Assembly (NCBI GenBank): GCA_905221605.1
Contig: CAJNDS010000140.1
Span: forward strand, 12,501-76,500
Source of the DNA: Symbiodinium natans
Taxonomy: Eukaryota > Sar > Dinophyceae > Suessiales > Symbiodiniaceae
Length of the DNA: 64,000 nucleotides
Reading direction: 5' to 3'
Positions 18,655 through 28,302 of this stretch are shown here, piece after piece. Numbering within the stretch: the stretch's first letter is position 1; every line of letters begins with the position of its first letter. A model generated the notes under the pieces. It searched no databases. It saw only the letters and a program-made list of their open reading frames with translations, and was not told the DNA's origin. A program made the translations under genes and the position numbers.

Positions 18655-18788
18655 GTTTAGGGTTCAGGGCTCAGGGCTCAGGGCTCAGGGCTCAGGGTTT
18701 AGGGTTTAGGGTCTAGGGTTTAGGGTTTAGGGTTTAGGGTTTAGGGTTTAGGGCACCCTAAATTCTTCCTCATGCCTGCTCCAAGCAG
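18655..18788 (+). repeat. Telomeric intron with TCAGGGC variants
   Basis: GTTTAGGG, then five GCTCAGG-type heptamers, then TTTAGGG units, then about 34 unique bases (CCTAAATTCTTCCTCATGCC...CCAAGCAG) providing a pyrimidine-rich AG. Phase 0 to phase 0. Confidence 0.5.
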
Positions 18789-18815
18789 GCAGACTTCGGT
18801 GCGCAGCAGAACTAG
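18789..18815 (+). CDS. Short terminal exon
   Basis: GCAGACTTCGG... reads ADFGAQQN followed by TAG (18813-18815), in phase with 18544-18654. Other frames stay open further, so the assignment depends on the phase argument. Confidence 0.35.
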   Translation, partial: ADFGAQQN

Positions 18816-19060
18816 ACATGCGGACCAAAATCGTCAACAGCAGAGCAACACAGACGCGATCATGTCTGCGTAAAGTTGGTGCTCGTGCTCGTACTGTTCT
18901 TCTGATGGGTTCTGGGGCAAATTGGGACATGGTTCGGGCCGGTCTTTGGGAGACTCCTCGCGTGACTTGAATCGGGCCCTCGGGCTCTCCATGTGAGAAG
19001 TCCTTGGATCGCAGCCACTTAACCCTAAACCCGAAACCCTAAACCCTAAACCCTAAACAG

Positions 19061-19135
19061 GACATGCATGGCTTGGAGGATGGCCTACAACTGACTGAAA
19101 TTTCCCGAAGAGTTTCACCCGGCACAGCGGAGTAA
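19061..19135 (+). CDS. Terminal exon after CCCTAAACAG
   Basis: CCCTAAACAG|GAC: the acceptor follows the telomeric tract with a single-base change (CCCTAAACCC to CCCTAAACAG). 24 codons, DMHGLEDGLQLTEISRRVSP..., then TAA. Function unknown. Confidence 0.45.
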   Translation, partial: DMHGLEDGLQLTEISRRVSPGTAE

Positions 19136-19330
19136 TGTTGCAGAGCAACAAGACCTCGGAGCGGAGTAGCCGCCTGCCTGCAGCAGGAAACCTACATGCA
19201 ACGCAACAAACGCACAGTGCGTGTAGATGTGTCGAATGATTTGTCACCAGGATGAGGGGCTTCCGAAAAAAAAAGGGCCTGAACGTTCCTAAACCCTAAA
19301 CCCTAAACCCTAAACCCTAAACCCTCCAAG

Positions 19331-19385
19331 AAGGCTCTCAGCAAGAACACGGTTTTGGAAGCTCACGTCTGAAAGGATTGCGAAA
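19331..19385 (+). CDS. Exon before a family A element
   Basis: An open frame after a CCCTAAA tract (EGSQQEHGFGSSRLKGLR and on), ending CGA AA|GATCTTGG. Together with 19631-19751 it forms a continuous frame when the family A element is removed as a GA-AG intron. Confidence 0.4.
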
Positions 19386-19630
19386 GATCTTGGTAGCCCA
19401 GTGGTACCCTTTACCTGTTCTTTTTTTTGGTTCGGGTTTAGGGTTTAGGGTTTAGGGTTTAGGGTTTAGGGTTTAGGGTTTAGGGTTTAGGGTTTAGGGT
19501 TTAGGGTTTAGGGTTTAGGGTTTAGGGTTTAGGGTTTAGGGTTTAGGGTTTAGGGTGGGTTTCCCTTATAAAATCACCAACCCCCCAAAAAAGGGTGTCC
19601 TTGTTATGAGATGGTTACTGGGCTACCAAG
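19386..19630 (+). mobile_element. Family A element carrying about 17 TTTAGGG units
   Basis: CTTGGTAGCCCAGTGGTACC...TTTTTTTTGG, then TTTAGGG repeats (19434-19556), then GGGTTTCCCTTATAAAATCACC...AAGGGTGTCC...GGGCTACCAAG. Flanked by AGAT on both sides (19385-19388 and 19631-19634). The telomeric tract lies precisely inside the element at TTCGGG/TGGGTT. Confidence 0.7.
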
Positions 19631-19751
19631 AGATTGCCTCGGTTCCAGCAGCCTTTTTTTATCGAGTCTCTGCGGAGTTTCTCCTTTAAAAGCGGTGCCA
19701 GGAAAGAGTTTGCAGAGCCCGAGCGGCGAGCCTAGCAAAGCCCGAGAGTAG
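19631..19751 (+). CDS. Exon after family A element
   Basis: Joined in phase with 19331-19385: KDCLGSSSLFLSSLCGVSPL, KAVPGKSLQSPSGEPSKARE, TAG at 19749-19751. Long open frame; Ser/Pro-rich. No family. Confidence 0.4.
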
Positions 19752-20132
19752 CCACAGAACTTCGGATGGTTGAGGGTAGAGTGTTTCGGGTTTTTTGGGG
19801 GCCCTAAACCCTAAACCCTAAACCCTAAGCCCATGTAGGTGGCCTGCCGTCTTTCTTGCCTCCTCTAACGCTGTTTTGAAGCTGTCTGCGAAGTTTCGGG
19901 TGGTCTTCTTGCATCCACACCTTACTTGAAGGTTCAGGGTTTAGGGTTTAGGCTTTGGGGTTTAGGGTTGAGGGATACTTGCAGGTTTATGTCATGGGTA
20001 GTTACAGGGTTATAAGTGCCTCATCTTTTGGCTGTCTTACTTATAACGCTACTTATGGCTACCCATCAACCTTCAGGTATCAGCCCAAAAGGCTGCTGTA
20101 AAAATTCTTCCCCCACACAGTATTCCGTACAT

Positions 20133-20161
<29 letters not shown>
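20133..20161. repeat. Poly-C run of 29
   Basis: Uninterrupted C run in a segment otherwise without gene evidence (19760-20370). Nearby 20043-20096 resembles a family C piece (ACTTATGGCTACCCATCAACCTTCA). Confidence 0.9.
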
Positions 20162-20163
<2 letters not shown>

Positions 20164-20375
20164 GAAGCCTGGCGTACACAACTAAAAGACATGGACAGTT
20201 CACCAAACCCTAAACCCTAAACCCTAAACCCGAAACAAAATCAGAAGTGGTCTTGGGTACGCTGAGTGCACCAGCGGGCCTATGGTTTAGATCAGCTGCC
20301 ACAATGGAGGGCTCCTTCAGTTCAGGGCATAGGGCCTCTTTTTGTGTGGGTACGATGCACACAAACCCTAAGTAA

Positions 20376-20491
20376 GCCGTAAGCCCTAAACCCTAAACCC
20401 TAAGCCCTAAACCCTAAACCCTAAACCCTAAACCCTAAACCCTAAACCCTAAACCCTAACCCCTAACCCCTAAACCCTAAACCCTAAACCC
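20376..20491. repeat. CCCTAAA tract upstream of an acceptor
   Basis: About 16 units with CCCTAAC/CCCTAAG variants, followed by CCCCTTCCTTTTTCAG, a strong pyrimidine-rich acceptor, and the exon at 20506. Confidence 0.9.
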
Positions 20492-20505
20492 CCTTCCTTT
20501 TTCAG

Positions 20506-20627
20506 CCAAAAGCCGAAAACTCGCAGAGAGGCCGGTCGCCAGCTGCGTGAGCGAGTCCTGCGTGGCATCTTCGGCCCATGCCAATGATGTCCCCGTCAAG
20601 AAGTGCAAAGAAGCCTGCCAGGAGAGG
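20506..20627 (+). CDS. Cys-rich exon (paired CX3C)
   Basis: Two phase bases and 40 codons: SCVSESCVASSAHANDVPV then KKCKEACQER. Donor GTTTAGG at 20628, the first base of a TTTAGGG tract. With 21092-21181 it yields C-X3-C-X6-C-X3-C, reminiscent of small mitochondrial twin-Cys proteins, although the spacing is not the canonical CX9C. Family not secured. Confidence 0.5.
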
Positions 20628-21091
20628 GTTTAGGGTTTAGGGTTTAGGGTTTAGGGTTTAGGGAGCGCCTCAGGAAGGTTTCTGAAATTAGGGGTACTTA
20701 GAGGTTCATGGTACCTTATTAACCAATTATGACTGCACTTACCACTTATGAGCCCCTTAAGTGTGGTTGTAAGCACAGGTATAATTACAGTTTATAATTG
20801 GCTATAATAGGTACCATGAACCTCCAAGTACCTTCTTGGGGTCCTTTTTTATAAGGGAGTCCTAGTATTCGGGTCCCTTGTTTTCATAAACCCCCAGGAG
20901 AGCCCCAGGAATTCCTGAACCGGAAGCCCTCAACTTGCTAAACTGCCCTGCGTTCCAAGCGCCTCAGGAAAATCCGGAACCGTGAGCCCGAAACTGCTCT
21001 GCTTGGTAAGAGCTCCACGAGAGCAACCCTAAACCTGAGCCCTGAGAACCCTGAACCCTAAACCCTAAACCCTAAACCCTAAACCAAGCAG
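20628..21091 (+). mobile_element. Intron with telomeric donor and C/N elements
   Basis: Begins with five TTTAGGG units, then a family C element (20696-20829, ACTTAGAGGTTCATGGTACC...GGTACCATGAACCTCCAAGT) and a family N piece (20832-20880). It ends in CCCTAAACCAAGCAG. AGCGCCTCAGGAA occurs twice (near 20665 and 20959). Confidence 0.5.
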
Positions 21092-21181
21092 GATGTTGAG
21101 TGCCTCAAGAAGTGCGAGAAGTTCACCAGCAAAGAGCTACCCTCTGCAATCGCCGCATCCCAAGAGCCGCGTGCGACTTGA
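21092..21181 (+). CDS. Cys-rich terminal exon
   Basis: Acceptor CCAAGCAG|G, 29 codons (DVECLKKCEKFTSKELPSAI, AASQEPRAT), TGA 21179-21181. Phase 0, matching the donor at 20627. Completes the paired CX3C motif. Confidence 0.5.
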   Translation, partial: DVECLKKCEKFTSKELPSAIAASQEPRAT

Positions 21182-21668
21182 ATCCCTTCACCTCTTATAT
21201 AGACGGACCGCGGTTTAGGGTTTAGGGTTTAGGGGTTTTGGGTTTAGGGTTTTTTGGGTTTAGGGTTTAGGGTTTATCTACCCAAGATCCTGTATCCTCT
21301 ATCTCATATATCTTGTACCTGTTTCTCTATATAGTAATATAGTAACCATACCTGTATGTCTGTGAGTCCTGTCGGCAAGCGAAGCCCAAAAATCTGACTT
21401 GATACATTCCAAGAGATCATCGCAGAAACCTGACATCTCCTAAACCCTAAACCCTAAACAGTAAAGACCCCAGAGCCTCCAACCCAGGCAGTTTCCCTTG
21501 CAAGCTCCCGGACCCCAGGACCCCAAGCCATAAAACAAAGCCAGAACCCCGAAGGGCCCAAAACCTCCCTAAACCCCAAGCCCTAAACCCTAACCCTAAA
21601 CCCTAAACCCCAAACCCTAAACCCTAAACCCTTGTGAGGGTCGCAACTTTTGCCCTTCAACCCCTCAG

Positions 21669-21735
21669 GGCTCGTCTGGCTCGTCCTACAGCCTCCGCTG
21701 GCTTCGTCCTGACCTTCAGGCAGACCTGGAACAGG
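21669..21735 (+). CDS. Exon with strong acceptor
   Basis: ACTTTTGCCCTTCAACCCCTCAG|G is the most canonical acceptor in the region. 22 codons plus one base (GSSGSSYSLRWLRPDLQADL EQ), donor GTTACCC leading into CCCTAAA DNA. Function unknown. Confidence 0.45.
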
Positions 21736-21892
21736 GTTACCCTAAACCCTACACCTAAAACCTAAAACCTAAACCCTAAACCCTAAACCCTAAACCCAGG
21801 GTTTAGGGTGTAGTAGGGTGTAGGGTTTAGGGCGGCGCGAGCCTTGAATTTCCATGCACCTAAACAAGGGCTTGCCACATACAATAGGGGTG

Positions 21893-22002
21893 CTTGAAGG
21901 TTCATGGGTGGCTTTAAGCAAGGTTGGGAAGTGCCCCAACTAAGGTTATAGTATAAGTTACGTACACATGACCCTACTTATACTTACCCATGAACCTTCA
22001 AG
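21893..22002. mobile_element. Family C inverted-repeat element
   Basis: CTTGAAGGTTCATGGGTGG...CTTACCCATGAACCTTCAAG terminal repeats, with inner AAGTAGGG/CCCTACTTAT-type palindromes. 110 bp, clean boundaries. Confidence 0.8.
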
Positions 22003-22125
22003 TACGCCTTGGCGGTTCTCATAATCATAAGTCGCACAAAAACTCTTTGGCACCCCTATTTCTGGGGGAAGCCCAGAAGTTGGAAGTTGCAAATACCCGA
22101 AACAGTCGGCGGTGCAAAGTTCTGA

Positions 22126-22183
22126 GACTAAACCCTAAACCCTAAACCCTCAACCCTAAACCCTAAACCCTAAACCCTAAACC

Positions 22184-22236
<53 letters not shown>

Positions 22237-22240
22237 AACC

Positions 22241-22335
<95 letters not shown>

Positions 22336-22425
22336 ACCCTAAACCCTAAACCCTAAACCCTAAACCCTAAACCCTAAACCCTAAACCCTAAACCCTAAAC
22401 CCTAAACCCTAAACCCTAAACCCTA
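22126..22425. repeat. CCCTAAA array with a CCCTCAA block
   Basis: CCCTAAA units, then roughly 21 consecutive CCCTCAA units (about 22184-22338, one CCCTCAAA), then CCCTAAA again. The homogeneous variant block inside the array points to local amplification of one mutant unit. G runs follow at 22507-22531. Confidence 0.9.
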
Positions 22426-22762
22426 CCCCCCCTAGCAAAAACTCCTGAAGCCCGCTGTAGGCTGCGGGGCTGAACTGCAGTGGCCTGGAGTCGCGGCAGG
22501 AGGTTGGGGGGGGTTGGGGGGGGGGGGGGGGAACCCTAAACCCTAAACCCTAAACCGGAAGAGGGGAGGGGCTGCCTAGAGTAACCCTCAGCCCTGAGCT
22601 ACACATGCACCCAGTTCTAAAGGCAAATGGGCTTCTGCCAGTAGGAGGCTTCAGGTGAGGGTTCGGGGGGTTCCGGGTTTAGGGTTTAAAATGGCTACGG
22701 CTCAAGTTTGGCTACGAGACCCAAATGGGTAAACATTAATTCGTGATCTGCCTCGAGCTGCA

Positions 22763-23437
22763 ATGGATGCTAAACTGGCTGCGTGTTTAGGCTACTCTGT
22801 CAGATTGGCAACACGATGTGGATATATGGAGCTCCTACCACATCTTCAACAGGCTTTGTTTGCACTTGTTTCCTGTGATGCACATGTTGATTCGGCGGAA
22901 GTCCCCCAAGAATCCCGCAGGCGAAGAACAATCTCTTTGTTTCAGGCTCTTCATCCTGATGGCAGTGATGTACCAAATGCTCAATATGCTCAGGAGGTGA
23001 AACTCGTTGACGCCCCGCAGCGACTCCTTGCAGATGCGGAGGCGCAGACATGTGAGGACATCATTTCTGCAGGTGAGTGCACCATGATTGTGGACAAGAT
23101 TATGGATCAAGCGAAGGCATCTGCGGTGGCACTTGAAGAACGCTTGCGCCAACTGGAGGCCAACACATCGGATCACTTCTTGCCCACGGCCAGCTCCATT
23201 GATTCACCTGGCACTGCGGCGTGTTCTTCAGTTCCTCATGGCCTGACGATGGCATGTGACGTTCACAGGCCACAAGCCTCACGATGCCCAGGCGTGCGTG
23301 CTAGGATTCCTGACCATGACCTTGCGAGTTTGAAAGCCCAACACATCGAGCTCCGCCGAGCAATGAAAGCACAGCGAAGACTGGAACGACAAGCCCGTGA
23401 ACAGCAAGGGCTGCCTAGTCACAGATTGAACTTGTGA
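22763..23437 (+). CDS. Intronless 224-codon ORF, unknown protein
   Basis: The longest host-like ORF on the plus strand. It encodes a soluble protein with a helical middle (MIVDKIMDQAKASAVALEER) and a basic coiled-coil-like C-terminus (LRRAMKAQRRLERQAREQQG). In frame upstream, ATG 22691 reads MATAQVWLRDPNG, then TAA (22730-22732), then TLIRDLPRAA to the Met at 22763. One substitution (AAA to TAA) would explain a longer original start, so the gene may be truncated or a retrocopy. It lacks the intron elements so common nearby. No family recognised. Confidence 0.5.
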   Translation: MDAKLAACLGYSVRLATRCGYMELLPHLQQALFALVSCDAHVDSAEVPQESRRRRTISLFQALHPDGSDVPNAQYAQEVKLVDAPQRLLADAEAQTCEDIISAGECTMIVDKIMDQAKASAVALEERLRQLEANTSDHFLPTASSIDSPGTAACSSVPHGLTMACDVHRPQASRCPGVRARIPDHDLASLKAQHIELRRAMKAQRRLERQAREQQGLPSHRLNL

Positions 23438-23789
23438 AGGAGGTCTTGCGTAATTCTTCCGATCAGTTGCATGCTTTTGCTTGATTTCTCATGAATAGCT
23501 TGAGGGATCCCTGCTTCTCTTGAAAACCTTGAGATGGTTGCTCCAATTATCAGATGCAAGTCACTGCGATTTCCTGACCATTCCCGGCCGACTCCCCAAG
23601 CCCGGATGCAAAAGGGTTTAGGGTTGAGGCGCTGAGGGTTCGGGGAACAAGGTTTGAGGGTTCGGTTTTTCGGGTCTACGCCCGGAGTGACGGTTAGGGC
23701 TTCGGGTTTAGGATAGGGTTCATAGCATGGGTTCATCGGGTTTTAGCGTGCTTAGGGTTGAGGGTTTAGGGTTTAGTGTTCAAGGAACG

Positions 23790-23932
23790 AAAGGAGGGAC
23801 CCTTATAAGGGACCTTAGGGGTTATTTTGGGGTTATTTGCGGGCTAGTTAGGTATGTAGGGACTATATAAGGTATATAGAGGTTACCTGGGGGAATAAGA
23901 TTAAGGGCCCCTTCTAGGGTTCCCTCCTTTTG
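23790..23932. mobile_element. Family I inverted-repeat element
   Basis: AAAGGAGGGACCCTTATAAGGG...TTAAGGGCCCCTTCTAGGGT...TCCCTCCTTT, with an inner run GGTATGTAGGGACTATATAAGGTATATAGAGG. A second copy with the same order lies at 36570-36713. Confidence 0.6.
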
Positions 23933-24242
23933 CCCGTTCAGGGTTGCCCTGATCCCAATCTCAGGCCTACAAGCAGGGTGCCCGCCGCCTTGGCTACAAG
24001 ACGAAGACAATGTATCCCGGCACCTGCTGTCTGCTGGGACAGTTTGGGGGAAGCTACTCATAAAGCCCTAAACCCCATGGAGCTAAACCCGAAACCTTGA
24101 CACAAGTAGGCTACAGTCGACTTGAGGTGTCCACTCGGTGTGAACGTGGCACGTGAAGCTGAGGGTTGGTTGTTATTGGGTGGCCACTATCAAGAAACAA
24201 GTGGAAGATCTGGGAAGCAAGGCGCGAAACTAACACTCTCGG

Positions 24243-24600
24243 AACCCTAAACCCTAAACCCTAAACCCTAAACCCTAAACCCTAAACCCTAAACCCTAAA
24301 CCCTAAACCCTAAACCCTCATCCATACAAACCCTAATTCAACGTATGGCCTTCAGGGGCCCAAACTTGAGGGAAGGCATGCTTGCCCAAAGGTGCCACCT
24401 TAAACACCTAAACCCCTACGCCCCCAAGCCCCCCTTCAACCCCTTAAGCCCCCAAACCCCCCTAAATCCCGAAGCCCAAGCCCCTTCGCCCCTTAAACCC
24501 CAAAAAACCCTTTAAGCCCCTAAACCCCTTAAGCCCCTAAAACCCCCCAAAAGCCCTCAACCCCTAAACGCCTAAACCCCTAAGCCCCTGAAAACCCCGA
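24243..24600. repeat. CCCTAAA tract and degenerate C-rich repeats
   Basis: About ten CCCTAAA units (24243-24318), then CCCCTTAAGCCCCTAAACCCC-type sequence to about 24600. No gene seen between 23440 and 24700 apart from a short open stretch near 24190-24235. Confidence 0.75.
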
Positions 24601-24718
24601 ACCCTGAGGTGCTTTAGGGTTTAGGGTTTAGGGTGTAGGGTTTAGGGCATAGGGGTGAAACCGCCGAATCCTAAAACCGAAGTCAAATCCCGTGCTCTAC
24701 CCGTTCTTGTCAACAAAG

Positions 24719-24827
24719 GCATCCCGTCGTTCTGGCCTTGTTTGCCGCCCTCCACACAAACGACCTGCTGGACCTGAAAGCTCGTCAGGAGCCTCGCGGT
24801 GTTGCCAGGGCCGGGTGTGTAGCTTGA
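24719..24827 (+). CDS. Possible terminal exon
   Basis: Acceptor CAACAAAG|G, one base plus 35 codons (HPVVLALFAALHTNDLLDLK, ARQEPRGVARAGCVA), TGA. Hydrophobic then basic. A second frame is also open, so confidence is moderate. Confidence 0.38.
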
Positions 24828-25104
24828 TGGGTTTAGATTAGGGTTTAGGGTTTAGGGTTTAGGGTAATTCTATGTAGGGTTGCAAGTCCGGTCACCTATA
24901 TCGTAACCTTAATTAAGGTAGTGGTTGCCCTACTTAGAACAACCCATAAGCTTTCGGGCAAGGCCTTCAGGAGCTGTCTGGGGTTTGGGGCGGTGGTTGG
25001 GCTTGTGAGGGTTTAGGGTTTAGGGTTTAGAGTTGAGGGTTTGGGGTTTAGGGTTTAGGGTTTCCGGTTTAGGGCTTGGGGTTTAGGGCTGGTTTGGGAT
25101 GAAG

Positions 25105-25266
25105 GTTTTCCCCGCACTTCAGACAGCATTGCAACTGGTCTCCCAGTCCACTCTCGGTCAGGAGAACATCCAGCAGAACGACCCTCATGACCCGCGTCTT
25201 GCATATAGTTGTCAAGGGAGGGGATGGCCAGGGTGGTATTGCTTTCGTGCCCCTGTGCACAGCTGA
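25105..25266 (+). CDS. Terminal exon, Gln-rich
   Basis: Acceptor GGGATGAAG|G, 53 codons (VFPALQTALQLVSQSTLGQE, NIQQNDPHDPRLAYSC and on), TGA 25264-25266. Good protein character; minus-strand ORFs here are shadows. Family unknown. Confidence 0.42.
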   Translation, partial: VFPALQTALQLVSQSTLGQENIQQNDPHDPRLAYSCQGRGWPGWYCFRAPVHS

Positions 25267-25486
25267 TTGCGCCCTGAATGGCCATAAGCACCTAAAGCTC
25301 CAAGTCATACACTTCTGACGGAGGGTAGGGTTGAGGCCTCAGGCTTGTGTAGGGCTGCGATTTCAGAAATGCCGGTGCTTCACACCCACCTAGGGACCGC
25401 CAGGTTGTGTTGGCCAAAAGCTTGAAGCTGCCCCATCACCCCATGCATGCCCTCAGCCAGACTGGCCTGGCACTGCAACGGACGGG

Positions 25487-25872
25487 CTGGTTCTTAGTGG
25501 GGAATGAGGGAAATGAGGTACAAGACATGCTGGACGAAACAGATGGTGCAAGCAGTACCGAACAGAACTCCCTGGTTCTTAGTAGGGAATGAGGGAGTTA
25601 GGGCCCCACATATCCCCCTTTAAGGCTTTAAGGGATTACATAGGGTACAAGGAGGGGCCCCCCGTACTATACTAACTGTAGTTCAGGGACTTAGAACCTA
25701 ATTTAGGATCCTTATAACCCAATTTTGGGTTCTTATAGCTCTACTTATAACTAAAGGGGGGGCCCTCCTAATTTAGGATCCTTATAGCCCAATTTAGGGT
25801 TCTTATAGATCCACTTATAACTAAGGGGGCCCCTCCTGGTACCTCATTCCCTCATCCCCTACTCAGAACCAG
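25487..25872. mobile_element. Family B element with partial second copy
   Basis: 25572-25872: CTGGTTCTTAGTAGGGAATGAGG ... GGTACCTCATTCCCTCAT...AGAACCAG. The core holds a direct duplication of about 80 bp (TAATTTAGGATCCTTATA...CTTATAACTAAGGGG). A lone left end lies at 25487-25525. Between them 25526-25571 (DMLDETDGASSTEQN) looks coding. Confidence 0.7.
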
Positions 25873-26266
25873 GGGGCAGGGGAAGGCTACCTTGCGCCGG
25901 GGGTTGCCGGCAGGCAGCCGGAGTTAAGTCCAAGTCCCCAAGTTTAGGGTTTAGGGTTTAGGGTTTAGGGTTTAGGGTTTAGGTTTAGGGTTTAGGGTTG
26001 ACCCCTAAGAGCCCCCTGCCACATGCGAGGGGCCCACCTTTAGTTCCCCCAGGTTACTGGACAACTAGGAACCCTGCACGCCCTTGAGCCCTGAAGCCCA
26101 AAGACCCCCCCCATTTACACCCTAATTAAAGCCCAAACCCTAAACCCTAAACCCTAAACCCTAAACCCTAAACCCTAAACCCTAAACCCTAAACTACCCT
26201 GCGGAGTGGCTTTCAGTCAGCTCGGCGGGAGGCAAAAACACAAACCAAACCCTCAACCACTAAACC

Positions 26267-26358
26267 TTGGGATGTTCCCCCTTATACTAACAGTCCTGAA
26301 TCAAGATTATAGTAGTATAATCCCTACTAAGAAGTTGCTAGTCTAGGGGAAACATCCC
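26267..26358. mobile_element. Family D element truncated by CCCTAAA
   Basis: TTGGGATGTTCCCCCTTATACT...GGGGAAACATCCCC, then directly CCCTAAACCC. The last terminal bases are replaced by the telomeric tract. Confidence 0.6.
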
Positions 26359-26921
26359 CCTAAACCCTAAACCCTAAACCCTAAACCCCAAACCCCAAAC
26401 CCCAAACCCCAAACCCCAAACCCTAAACCCTAAACCCAAAGTCTGCTGTCTTTCGGCTGCAAAAGCTCCTCCTGCAGGAAGCCGGAACACAGATCCCTGA
26501 CTATGTCGCCGTGACTCGGTGCGTTTTCTCTGAAAGAAGGGTTTTGGGTTTAGGGTTGAGGGTTTAGGAGCTGACCATAAAGGGTACCTGGACCCCAAAT
26601 CCCAGAACCGCTGGAGAAAGGGCCGGCTTGGTTGCACCACCCAGATCGACGCAAGAGAGCCATAGCTGGGACCCCCAGTAGTGCCCTGCTGCCTCTTTTT
26701 GGGGTTAGGATCCCTTATAAAACTAAACAGGGTACTCTGTTTACTGGTGGTTCCCCAGACAGGTATAAAGGCTTGAGCCGGGGTTCTGGGGTGGAGGGGC
26801 CACATCCTCTTGTACCCTAAACCCTAAACACCTCAGCTTCTCAATCCGGGTGTACATGGGGGCCCATATCCCCCTAAACCCGAGACACCTCAATGAGCCC
26901 CTCAATCCGAAACCCCTTGGA

Positions 26922-27054
26922 TAGGGTTCCTAAGGGAGGATTCATGGGGGGTAGGTGCCTAGGGAACCTGAAAGACGCTTAGGGAGTGTGGGGAGTATTA
27001 GGGAACCTTCGGTTACGTACCCCTCTTGAAGCCCCCTCCCTTCTAAGAATCCTA
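26922..27054. mobile_element. Family H inverted-repeat element
   Basis: TAGGGTTCCTAAGGGAGGATTCATGGGG...CCCCCTCCCTTCTAAGAATCCTATA. Related copies: 41827-41977 and 50528-50657. An exon starts 8-15 bp after the latter two. Confidence 0.55.
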
Positions 27055-27325
27055 TACCCTAAACCCCTAAACCCCTAAACCCCTAAACCCCTAAACCCCT
27101 AAACCCCTAAACCCTAAACCCTATAGCCCTAAACCCTAAACCCTATAGCCTTTGCCCTTAAACACTCTCGCAAGGTGATGCTTCGCTCATTGTCGGTCTT
27201 CCTGGGCATGGTTCAGGCCTCGTGCTGAGATAGGCTACGGGGGCTCGGAGGGTTTAGGGTTTAGGGTTTAGGGTTTAGGGTTTAGGGTTTAGGGTTTAGG
27301 GTTTAGGGTTTATACCTTAAAAACC

Positions 27326-27399
27326 CAACCTACTTTTTTGTAGGTTCTTAGTAGAAAACTCCTTGTAGGATTCTTAGGTAGCCTACAAAAAGTAGGTTT
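27326..27399. mobile_element. Family J inverted-repeat element
   Basis: ACCTACTTTTTTGTAGGTTC...GTAGCCTACAAAAAGTAGGTT; second copy at 52119-52195. Each arm is itself palindromic (ACCTAC...GTAGGT). Confidence 0.6.
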
Positions 27400-27707
27400 G
27401 GGGTTCTGAGGGTAGGCTTTATTTAGGGCTGAGGGTTCGTTGAACATAGAATGAAGCCTTTAGGGCTTAGGTTTAGGGTTTAGGGTTTAGGGTTTAGGGT
27501 TTAGGGTTTAGGGTTTAGGGTTTAGGGTCCATACCTGCCGGTGACCTCCGGCGACCATAGGGGGTTTATGTTAGACAGAGACCTGCGCCTTCCTTCAGCT
27601 CAAGGTTTCGGGAGGTTCCAGGAGGATTCTAGACGCTTCTTGCTATAGGGTTTAGGGTTGAACTAGGGTTTAGGGTTTGGGTTTTAGGGTTTAGGGTTTA
27701 GGGTTAG

Positions 27708-27913
27708 GTTAATGGCAAGTGTTCAGATAGTTCTACCCGGTTGGAGTGTGGGCCGTGACTCCCGTGACTCTCACCTGACGCCAAAGTCGAAGCACCTAAG
27801 AGCTGTGCAGGACATGGTATCCGAGAACCGTCCCCCTTTCGTCCCGATCATGGTCACGGAGTTCCTCTTCGACACCTCGCCAGATGAAATGCAGCTTTGC
27901 TGGATACTGATTG
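27708..27913 (+). CDS. Exon, unknown protein
   Basis: Acceptor GGGTTAG|G, open frame with MASVQIVLPGWSVGRDSRDS and VSENRPPFVPIMVTEFLFDT, ending at donor GTTCAGGG (27914), a TTCAGGG-type telomeric variant. Strong protein character; no family assigned. Confidence 0.5.
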
Positions 27914-28302
27914 GTTCAGGGTTCAGGGTTCAGGGCTCAGGGTTCAGGGTTCAGGGTTTAGGGTTTAGGGCCCTTTATGTGACCGTCAGTCTCTAGACAT
28001 ACCCTAAACCAGTCAGGTAAGGTTTCAGGTTAGGGCGAAGGGCTTCGGGGTTTCAGGTACTAGAGCGGCTCATCATGTCCGTAGAGTTCGGCGAATGGCC
28101 GGCGTCCGGAAGGAAACGGGGGTAATCGGATCAGCGCCTGCTTGTGATGCATGTTGTCTTTTTTGAAAGCAATGTCGTCAACATGCGTGGCTTTCCCAGG
28201 TTTACATTTTGGCATATCTTTGCAGAGCGCTACCTCAGATCTCCGACAGGACCAGTGGGGCTGGTTCACTTGCAACGTCTCCTGCTCCCCAAGCCAATCT
28301 AG

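Noticed and set aside
22688-22707. Spliced-leader relic
   Set aside because: AAAATGGCTACGG is the reverse complement of the first 13 bases of the dinoflagellate leader as I recall it, and GGCTCAAG matches its last 8 in sense. The two are in opposite orientation and overlap a plausible ATG start, so coincidence is likelier.
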